This document shows, in pieces, positions 55,605-64,000 of a stretch of DNA of 64,000 nt (the first letter of the stretch is position 1; each line of letters begins with the position of its first letter). The notes below the pieces were generated by a model, which saw only the letters and a list, made by a program, of their open reading frames with translations, ran no database searches and had not been told where the DNA came from. The translations under genes and the position numbers were made by a program. Origin of the DNA: Orobanche coerulescens (taxonomy: Eukaryota; Streptophyta; Magnoliopsida; Lamiales; Orobanchaceae); NCBI GenBank assembly GCA_033398695.1, contig CM065802.1, positions 203,999,096 to 204,063,095 on the forward strand, read 5' to 3'.

Positions 55605-58600
55605 CAGGGAGTCGGGCTGTAGCATTCCCAATTCTTGTCGAAGCATATAGAATCTTGCTGTACTGAGAGGCTTGGTAAATATGTCGGCTAACTAGATATA
55701 TGTATGAACTTTCTCCAGCCGAACATCCTTGTTCTCAACATCATTCCTAATTAAGTGATGCTTCATATGAATATGCTTAGTACGCGAGTGCAATACAGGA
55801 TTGTGCGTTATTGCAATTGCACTCGTGCTATCACACATGATCGGTGTTTCTTTGGCTTCAATTCCATAATCTGACAGTTGTTGTTGCATCCAAAGGATCT
55901 ACATACAGCAACTACCAGCAGCATAGTATTCTGATTCTGCCGTCGAAAGCGAGTTTGCCAATTGATTCTTACTGAACCAAGATACAAGTCTAGGTCCAAG
56001 AAAGTGACAAGTTCCACTTGTACTCTTCCTATCTAGATTGCAACCTCCGAGATCCGAGTCGCTATAGACAATCAAATTGAATCCGCCTTCTTTAGGATAC
56101 CACAATCCTACATCGACTGTTCCTTTGACGTATTTCAGGATTCATTTTGATGTTATGAAGTGTGATTATTTAGGTGCTACTTGATATCACGCACACACTC
56201 CAACAGCAAACTGTATATCGGGCCTGCTAGCTTTTAGGTATAGGAGTGAGCCAATAAGCTTCCTGTAGAGTGATTTATCAACCGGCTTTCCAGCTTCGTC
56301 AGCACTAATTTGCACGGAAGTGCTCATGGGGGTTGACGATGATTTGGAGCTATTCATTCCAAACTTGTTGAGAAGCTCCTTGCTGTACTTTTCCTGGTTG
56401 ATGAATATCCTCAGCAAATCGCTTTACCTGCAATCCTAGGAAATAACTAAGTTCTCCCATCATACTCATTTCAAATTTACTTTACATGAGATGAGAGAAC
56501 CTTTGACATAGAGCAAGGTTAGTTGAACCAAATATAATATCATCTACATATATTTGAACCATCATGAGGTCATCACCTTTCTCTATTTTAAAGAGGGTCT
56601 TGCCCGCAACTCCTTTCTCAAATCCATTATCGGTTAGATACAGGGATATGGTCTTTTACCATGCTCTAGGGGCTTGCTTAAGTCCATACAGCGCTTTTCT
56701 TAGCCTGTATACAAGGTCTCTGCCTTCTATGTTGACAAACCATGGTGGTTGTTCAACATAGACTTCTTCGGCAAGGTCTCCATTTAGGAATGCACTCTTG
56801 ACGTCCATTTGATACACAATAAAGCTCTTATGGGCGGCAAAGGCTAAAAATATCCTATTGGCTTCTAGTCTGGCAACAGAGGCAAAAGTTTCATCGTAGT
56901 CTATGCCTTCTTCCTGTTTGTAGCCTTGTGCCACTAGACGGGATTTATTTATGATAGTGAGTCCATTTCCATCCTTCTTGTTTCTAAATACCCACTTTGT
57001 TCCAATTACGGATTGATGCGTAGGTCTGGGTACTAGATACCATACATTGTTTCTTTCGAAACCATTAAGCTCTTCTTCCATAGATGTAATCCAATGAGAA
57101 TTGTCTAGAGCTTTTTTGGTGGAAACAGGTTCAGATTGAGCTAAGAATACAGCGATAGTGCACATATTAAGTCTTCTAAGTTCAGATAGAGACTTCCATA
57201 CAGGAAATGGAGATATATCAGACTCGGGTTCTTCTTACGCACATAGTACATTTCCTTGTGTACTCTGTATTCTCCTACGGGTAGATACACCAGCATCAGT
57301 ATTTCCTATGATCAACTCCTGTGGGTGATCTCTCAACCATCTTCTATCGGGTTCTAATTCCGTGTCCCGTACTGTATCTTGAGTTCCTATAGTTTCATCT
57401 TCAGCTTGTACAACATCGGCTTCATCTACTTCTATTCTTACAGCTGCGGGGTTGATTTCTAAGTCAACGACAGGCTCTATAGGAGTTGGTGGATCAATGA
57501 TGGTGAGTTGTTGGATATTCTGGGTAATATCTTCTACTCTTGTAGGATCATGGTGAGGTTCTTCGAATACTACATGAACTGATTCCTCAATTGTAAGCTT
57601 CCTTTTCTTAAAGATCCTATAAGCTTTGCTAACAGAGGAATATCCTACAAATATCCCTTCATCCGATTTTTCATCGAAGGTTCTAAGTTGATCTTTCCCA
57701 TTGTTCAAAACATAACACCTGCATCCAAATATGTGAAAGTACGAAACTAATGGAGTTTTGTTGTTCCATACCTCGTATGCTGTTTTGTTGTGGTGTTTGT
57801 TGATGATACAGCGGTTCTGTGTGTAGCACGCTGTATTGGTGTCTTCGCCCCAGAAACGTTGTGGCACCTTACTTGCGGCAATCATTGTCCTTGTTGCTTC
57901 TTTCAGTGTCATGTTCTTTCGCTCGGCGATACCGTTTTGTTGAGGTGTGCGGGCAGCTGAGTATTCGTGCTGTATTCCATTTTCCGAACAGTATTACTCT
58001 ATAAAGCGGTTACTAAATTCAGTACTTTTGTCGGAACGAATGGACACGATACTCAACCCTTTCTCATTTTGAAGCTTTTTCAGGTGCTCGGGCATCTTTG
58101 ATGTTGTTTCCTTTTTCTTGCTTAGGAAGATTGTCCAAGCATACCTGGAATAATTATCAACAATAACGAGACAGTATTTCTTACCTCCCAAACTTACCGG
58201 GTCTACAGGACCGTAGAGATCCATGTGTAGCATTTCCGAAACTCTGTGAGTGGAAAGGTAGGATTTGCTCTTCAGGGTGGTCTTGATTTGCTTGCCTTTC
58301 TGACAGGGTCCACAGATGCTGTATTTTTGGAATGACACATTTGGAAATCCTCTAACCATGTCCTGTCTAGCGAGTTTGTTGATAGTCTTGAAGTTGACGT
58401 GAGACATCCTCTTGTGCCATAACCAGCTTAGATATGCAGTACCTTTGGCAACAAAACAAGGAATTGTTGAGCTCGTAGGCATCCAGTCAGCAATATACAT
58501 ATTACCTGATCTGCTTCCTGTGAGCACAACTTCTTTGGTTAGCTTGTTCTTGACTCTAAAATGATATATATAGAATTTCACCGAGAACTGTTTGTCACAG

Positions 58601-58848
58601 AACTGGCTAATACTAAGTAGATTATACTGTAAGCCTTCAATATAAGCTACATTGGTGACTTTGAATTTTCCTATAAGCAGGGTTCCCTTCCCTCTTGTTC
58701 TTCCTTTTGATTTATCACCGAAGCGCAGTTTTGGACCGCGACCTTCTACGAAATCTGACAGCTTTCTTTTGTCTCCTGTCATGTGCTGGGGACATCCGAT
58801 GTCGAAGTACCAGATGTCCTTCTCTAAGATGTCCTGTAGGGAAAGAAA
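55605..58848 (-). pseudogene. pol: Sirevirus copy 2 pol: protease, integrase, RT, RNase H
   Basis: Continues the gag frame after the TAA at 58849-58851. The protease active site is altered (WYFDIGCPQHMTG, Ser to Ile). Integrase zinc and core regions follow (LWHKRMSHVNFKTINKL; CGPCQKGKQI; MDLYGPVD), with breaks near 57990 and 57910. RT spans 57165-56420 with [20 protein letters not shown], and the catalytic box reads YVDD near 56540. RNase H and the tail lie at 56417-55692 ([26 protein letters not shown]). There are several nonsense codons and frameshifts. Taken together the whole Copia pol is recognisable but not translatable. Confidence 0.85.
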
Positions 58849-61143
58849 TTAAGTAGATTTAGGTCCCCTTTGAATGTTGGGTCCATGGGGGTTAGTGCCT
58901 TTAGGTACCCAGATTTTCCTGACAGCAAGGGGTTTACTGTAGGTTACTTTAGGTACATTCTTGCGGTATCTACGTGGGGCAGGTACGTAGTCGCTGTAAC
59001 CATGATAATCATTATGCATGAAAAATTCAGGGTTATTATTATTAATCCAGTACGAATGCCGTCTTGGAGGTGGAGCCATTTTCTTTGGCCTTACAACTCG
59101 CCTTCTGGGTATCCAGTTAGATTCCCAGAGCTGTTGCTGATACTTTGCGGTGACCTGCTTTCGTGATGGATAACGAGGCTCCTGTATCTAATATCTAGGC
59201 GTGCTGTACTATTGGAAGTACTGCTGTGCGGGCCTTTGATATTTGGGTACAGCCTTCTTTCTGAACGACTGCTGGCGCTTTTGAAATGCTTGGGGAGCAT
59301 GCTATTGGTTACGCATTAAAGGTTTGAATGGATGAGGATTACGCTGTCTGGAATATGACTGTGGTGGCGGAATGGTAGCCTTTGCTGTTCGCAGTGCAAC
59401 CGGTACCTTCACAGGACTCTGGATTTCTTCCGATACAGGAATGGGTTCCACACCCCTAATGAACACAATACTAGTTTTCCCTTTATTAGAAAATGAGCTG
59501 TATCCTAAGCCACTTTTATCATGAGCATGTTTCCCAGTGCTTAGAATTTCTTCCATCCTTTTAGATGATTTCTCGAAAGATTTCAAGATGGTCTCAAGTT
59601 CTCTTTCTCATTTTTCGAGAGTTTTAAATTTGTCTTAGAGCAGAACAAAATCATTTGTCTTACTTTCACTGTGAGATTTAGCCTCATTTAGTTCTTGAGC
59701 AAGTTGATGATTGCTCTCTATGAGTTTTTCATGATCGACTTTGCTGTTTTCACAATCAACAGACCTATTTTCATAATTTATTTTCAGCAAGTCATTTTTT
59801 TCCCTCAGCTCTAGGTTAGAAATTTGGAGCTGTTTGTTTTCATTTTTCAATGTCTCATGGGCCTTTTGAATGTTTTTGAATTCCTTCATCATGTTTTCAA
59901 AGGTATGAGATGCATTTGCAGGAGTAATTGAGGTTGAGCTTACCTCATCATCGCTATCATCATCTTCCAGTATGTCTTTGGCCATAAAGCACATATAGGC
60001 TTTATCTTCGAATTCATCATCTGACGAGTCACTGTTAGTGACTGTCTGTAGACATTCTTTGGACTTTGTTGGTGTGGGGGAGGCTTCTGGTTCGCTAATC
60101 AGGGCCTTGAGCTTGTTTTTCCAATCACGTCTTCTTTCATCTTTTTCCTGTTGCTCAGCTTCCGGCAACCTTTGAACTTTGGGATGAGGACATTTATTTG
60201 CATAATGTCCTGGTTTTCTGCAATTATAACATAGGTTAGCGTCACTAGATGAAGTTTCAGTACTTACCTTGTGAACAGGCTTGGGCCTATAGGGAGTCTT
60301 TCCCGACTGCTTGATGAACTTTTTGAACTTATGCATGAGGAGCGCCATTTCGTCTTGTGACAGGATGTTGTCGTCACTGTCAGCATTCTTGTGGGTAGGC
60401 TTTGATGAGATGGGCATGCTATGCCTTCGGTTGGATATAGGGGCTAGCGCTGTAGTCTTTGCAGGAGATTCTTCAGCTTTTTCTCTTCTGTCAATATCAT
60501 ACTCAAAAGCTTTGAGGTCAAATAAGAGATCAAAAGTAGATATTTCATTAAGATTGCACAACACACGCATAGCTGTGGTCTTAATGTCCCAACGGGCAGG
60601 GAGAGATCTGAAAATTTTTAGATTCTTCTCCTTTTGGGTATAAATCTTGCCCGCCGCTTCAAGTTCACCAATAATGCCAGTGAATCTGAGGTCAAGTTCC
60701 TCAAGTGTTTTAGTTGGTTTCATTTCAAAAGATTCAAATTGCTGAGTCAATTTTGAAATTTTGTTTTCTTGTGAGAGCTCAGTTCCCTCACAAATTAACT
60801 TGAGTTTATCCCAAATATCCTTGGCTGATTTACATCTCTTTACCTTCGAGAACGTGCCTTTGTCAAGAGTGACAAATAATGCGTTCTTAGCAACATTGTC
60901 GAGGTTGGCGCGTTTTCGTTCATCAGAGGTCCATTGTTCTCGCTCTTTTTCGAGCATCTCGGCATGAACTTGGCCTTCAATCCTTGGAGCTATATTTACC
61001 TTCATGATCTTTGTGGGGCCATCCGGTATAACAAAAATCATCTCTTCGTGCATTGCTGCAAGATGAGCCTCAATCCTAATTCTCCAATCGTCAAACTCAT
61101 TAATAGAAAACATAGGAACTTTATTGATCATTGATGTATCCAT
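58849..61143 (-). pseudogene. gag: Sirevirus copy 2 gag
   Basis: The likely start is the ATG at 61143 (MDTSMINKVPMFSINEFDDW). The frame is open to about 59635, giving some 500 residues: a UBN2-type capsid-like region, a CCHC knuckle (CYNCRKPGHYANKC), an acidic segment and a long coiled coil. Frame breaks follow at about 59610, 59300 and 59085 before the Arg/Tyr-rich tail, which ends at the TAA at 58849-58851, the same position as in copy 1. This is the best preserved gag N-terminus of the window. Confidence 0.85.
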
Positions 61144-61232
61144 ATGAGAATATAAGAAAGAAAAAGGCTGTTTTTCAAAAATAAGTGATTTTTGGATCTG
61201 ATTCGGACAAAAATACGACTGATTCTTTATAG

Positions 61233-61253
61233 AATCAACCACTCCGATACCAC
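61233..61253 (-). other. Primer-binding site region, Sirevirus copy 2
   Basis: The minus strand reads TGGTATCGGAGTGGTT just inside the 5' LTR. Seven leading bases, then GAG, fit initiator tRNA-Met (TGGTATCAGAG). Confidence 0.65.
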
Positions 61254-61254
61254 T

Positions 61255-62567
61255 TGTTAGCCACTAAGTATACAGAATACAGCTTGGAAAGTGTTTGAGC
61301 AACAAGCTCTACGATTTTCAAGTTAGAGTGCGTAGCGGAAGTATTGTAACAGTAAGTTGCTATAAATACAGCAACTGGGCTAATCTCCTGTTTGCTTGGT
61401 GCGTACAGGGTTTTTAAAATATACTTAAACAAATCACAATAATGAAAGCAGTAAATGCAGAAGGTAATTTACATAGTAATTAAAGTGGTTCGAGGTAAAC
61501 CCCTCTACGTCCACTGGTCCTCCACACAGGAGTAAAAAGTTTATTATAAACACTACGTACACAACTACGTGTCTATAATCAAACCTATCCTTGTATCGTT
61601 CACACAGATTGATACACAGAGTGTCGCTTTCAACCATTCACACAGATTGGTCAAAGCTTTCTCTTGACTTGATTCTTCACACATAGTTCTAAAGCTTCGT
61701 CCTATTCGTCCCACACAGGTCAGAATAGTTTCTTTAGTTCACACAGAACTAGGTTTTTACTCAAAGGTAAAAGTAAGGTAACCAGGTAAGAACATCAGCT
61801 TGACTATGAAGATCTTGAGCTGATGATGGCTGTTCTTGATTGACTGAGTATATTTCTTCTTCTCAGATATGAATGACACTTGGAAGAAATATACTTTGCT
61901 CTTGTAAAGCTTGATCTCATGATATTGAATATTCAGTCGATAGATCGTTCGTGTATTGCTTGTAATCTTGTATATCTTGGATGAACTTACCTTCAAACTC
62001 TGGGATATATATAGCCTCTGAATAGATCCGTTGGAAATAGATCCGTTGAGCCTATAGTCTATTTCAACGTGTTGAGTGTTTTGAATAAAACACGATCCGG
62101 TTTTTGCTTCTTGATTGAAGATCTATGTCAGCTAGTATTTAAATACTTTATCCCTTCAGTATTTAAATACTTGTTTTCAAACGGGACTTTACTTTAGCGA
62201 ATAAGGCAGATTCCGTTTCAACGGTCTTCAGTCCTGTTTGGATAAGTATTGGAGATCTCAATACTTACAGCCTGTATGCTGTATCCGACATAATGATGTA
62301 GGCTATGTGCTGTAGGCTATCGTAGACTGATACTTTATGGAAGGATGTTGTATGATTATTTTGGGACAGCTTCCATACTTAGCGTCATATTGACAGATGA
62401 GTTCCTTGCTGTATGATGGCTCTTTATACTTTCGCTGTATGTTGGCACTTTGAGAAGACTTTGATACAGGATTGTTTGCTCCAACAACTTCGATCGTCTT
62501 TGAGACAGCTGCTTGCTGTATGTTGGCACTTTATCAAAACTTCGATACAGGATTGTTTATCCCAACA
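61255..62567 (-). repeat. Sirevirus copy 2, 5' LTR
   Basis: 1313 bp, TGTTAGCC (one change from TGTTGGCC) to CCCAACA. The TATA box is at 62002-62017 on the minus strand. It differs from its partner by substitutions and by 14 bp in length. Confidence 0.85.
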
Positions 62568-62572
62568 GACCT

Positions 62573-62780
62573 GCTGACAAGTCAAACATCTCGCTACAAA
62601 CCGTGCGACCTCCTCCTTCATATCATTCCACCAAAAGTTCCTCCTCAGGTCCTTGTACATCTTACTCGAACCAGGATGAACGGAGTAAGGCGTAGCATGG
62701 GCCTCACGCAAAATACCCTGCCTTAATTCCGAGTCATTCGGCACACAGCCAACTCTGGAATCTGAACACACCATCTTCAT
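62573..62780 (-). pseudogene. pol: Tekay integrase zinc-binding domain
   Basis: Has the H2C2 zinc motif in ILREAHATPYSVHPGSSKMY and RFVARCLTCQQ. The frame stops at the insertion point of Sirevirus copy 2 and continues at 50073. Upstream it is separated from RNase H by a frame change near 62750. Confidence 0.85.
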
Positions 62781-63414
62781 GAATCACAAACCCATGAGAG
62801 TTTCCCTTAAGAACATTATCTCGGATTTGAGTAATCATCGGATCCTCCAACTGCTTCAGTTTAATTTCATCGATAAGAGACGACAAAATTTCTAAAGCAC
62901 AAAGTTGCCCGACAGCTCCCGGAAACAAAATCTCGACATCCAACTCGATCAAAACCCGATGAAGCTCAGATTGAGACGTAAGGATCTCAAGCGTCCGCAA
63001 CGCAACCGGTTTCTGACTCAAGGCGTCATCTACGACGTTCGCCTTGCCCGGATGATAAAGGATTTTGAGGTCATAATCCTTAATCAACTCTAACCACCTC
63101 ATCTGCTTCATATTCAACTCCCGCTGAGTAAATATGTACTTCGGACTTTTATGTTCGGTAAAAATCTGACATGCAGAGCCAAAAAGATAGTGACGCCAAA
63201 TCTTAAACGCAAAAACAACTACCGCTAATTCCAAATCGTGAGTAGAGTAGTTAAGTTCATATGGCCTCAGCTGCCTCGATGCAAATGCAATAGTCTTGTT
63301 GTGCTGCATCAACACGCACCCAAGACCCTGACCCGAAGCATTGCTATAAACGGCAAAACCCTCGTTGCCACACCACAATGTTAAAATCTGGGTTGAAGTC
63401 AAATGTCTCTTCAT
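62734..63414 (-). pseudogene. pol: Tekay RNase H domain
   Basis: Reads [40 protein letters not shown], and [19 protein letters not shown]. In the family the first motif has Asp where Asn stands here (YTDAS) and the third has Asp where Glu stands (FTDHKSL), so two metal-binding acidic positions are altered. RNase H degrades the RNA strand during reverse transcription. The linker to integrase ([20 protein letters not shown]) is present. Confidence 0.85.
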
Positions 63415-63426
63415 CTCCTCAAAACT

Positions 63427-64000
63427 CTACTGTCTCTCGTCATTCCAGACGAACTTCTCGGATTTCTGGAGCAATTGTGTAAGTGACCAAGCTAGTTTCG
63501 AGAACCCATCGACGAACCAACAGTAGTAGCCAGCCAAACCCAAGAAACTACGTACGTCCTTCACATTCTTGGGCGGTGCCCAATCCAACACTGCCTCAAT
63601 CTTCTGTGGATCCACATGGATCCCCTCGGCTGAAATCACGTGACTCAGAAGCATAACTTCCTTAAGCTAGAACTCACATTTCGAGAACTTCGCATAGAGT
63701 CGCTCGGCCCTCAAAATGTCAAACACCATACGCACATGATGGGCCTGCTCCTCCTCATTCTTCGAATAAATAAGAATATCGTCAATGAAGACGATGACAC
63801 ACTTATCCAAATACTCGATAAAGACCTTGTTCATCAACTGCATGAACACTTCCGGCGCATTAGTTAACCCTAAGGGCATAACCACAAACTCGTAATGTCC
63901 GTATCTCGTCCGAAAAGCTGTTTTCGGAACAGCGGACTCCTTCACCCGAAGCTGATAGTACCCCGATCTCAAGTCGATCTTCGAGAATACCGCAGATCCC
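63427..64000 (-). pseudogene. pol: Tekay reverse transcriptase, C-terminal half, cut by window edge
   Basis: Two frames: 63972-63667 with [40 protein letters not shown] and the catalytic box [20 protein letters not shown]; then 63654-63427 with the connection region ([40 protein letters not shown]). A stop lies at about 63667. The thumb-proximal part is well kept. The N-terminal half of RT is beyond the window. Confidence 0.85.

Larger units (their letters stand above)
50079..62567 (-). mobile_element. Complete Sirevirus-type Copia element, copy 2, inside the Tekay integrase
   Basis: 12,489 bp, TGTTGGCC...CCCAACA, near-TSD GACTT (50074-50078) and GACCT (62568-62572), one mismatch. Same gene order and extra 3' ORF as copy 1, but its LTRs are about 110 bp longer and the sequence is clearly diverged, so it is another subfamily or an older copy. 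Coding regions are more broken than in copy 1, although its RT still has YVDD. Confidence 0.9.
46781..64000 (-). mobile_element. Tekay/Del-type chromovirus, 3' part, split by a nested Sirevirus copy
   Basis: The 3' LTR is 46781-48920 (TGTAACACCCTC...GCGGATATTACA), followed by the coding region on the minus strand: chromodomain, integrase, (insertion), zinc-binding domain, RNase H and RT, running off the window at 64000. Gag, protease and the 5' LTR are outside. The LTR ends and leader-like sequence are shared with the gag-only element at 1214-27640. Stops, frame changes and lost RNase H residues show that it is inactive. Confidence 0.9.

Noticed and set aside
1..64000. tRNA, rRNA, snoRNA or microRNA genes
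   Set aside because: No cloverleaf with B-box-type sequence and no rRNA-like blocks noticed; tRNA-like matches are only the PBS sequences of retroelements. Hairpin RNAs cannot be excluded by eye.

Overview
The window looks like nuclear DNA of a flowering plant, most likely a eudicot with a large repeat-rich genome. Almost every base can be assigned to LTR retrotransposons nested in one another, all transcribed from the minus strand. I see no intact host gene, tRNA or rRNA gene. The only host-derived coding material is a two-exon fragment resembling the flowering regulator SUPPRESSOR OF FRIGIDA 4 (SUF4), at 5632-6849. Assignments come from conserved residues, LTR ends and target-site duplications (TSDs) read by eye; no database was searched.

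Layout. (1) 1-1213 (continuing at about 27646-27654) is a Copia-like LTR remnant. (2) 1214-27640 is a composite of a gag-only Ty3/gypsy element of chromovirus (Tekay/Del-like) type with about 3-kb LTRs and a GGGAT TSD. It has three LTRs and two internal regions, as unequal recombination would give. An insert at 5632-7970 carries the SUF4-like fragment joined to a piece of a related LTR. The right LTR is split by a complete Athila-like element (12849-25518, TSD CATGG) with gag, protease, pol and an ATHILA-type env-like ORF. (3) 28637-41089 is a complete Sirevirus-type Copia element (TSD CTTAT) with gag, pol and a long extra 3' ORF. (4) 41099-46780 is the left part of an older Sirevirus-like element. 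It has an LTR and gag but no pol, and contains a fragment of a non-LTR-type reverse transcriptase tail plus a 0.73-kb CACTA-like element. (5) 46781 to the window end is a Tekay-type chromovirus (LTR, chromodomain, integrase, RNase H, RT), split at its integrase by a second Sirevirus-type copy (50079-62567).

How the parts work together. All elements have the usual parts (PBS, gag, protease, integrase, RT, RNase H, PPT), but each carries stops, frameshifts or lost catalytic residues, so none looks autonomous as read. The gag-only family shares LTR termini and leader sequence with the Tekay element and may once have used the enzymes of such a relative.

Most notable signals. At least four unrelated LTR families have clusters of family-specific 12-bp palindromic words directly upstream of the minus-strand TATA box in U3: GTGCCGCGGCAC, TATCGGCCGATA, TAGCGTGCGCTA and TAACGTACGTTA. 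In the Athila element the same word recurs upstream of the env-like ORF, where a good splice donor/acceptor pair suggests a separate spliced transcript. The gag-only and Tekay LTRs share a splice-donor-like site, and the gag-only element has an acceptor one base before its gag ATG, suggesting a leader intron of about 3.4 kb. Both Sirevirus copies carry the same in-frame TAA between gag and protease, followed by a sequence like a 3' splice site.
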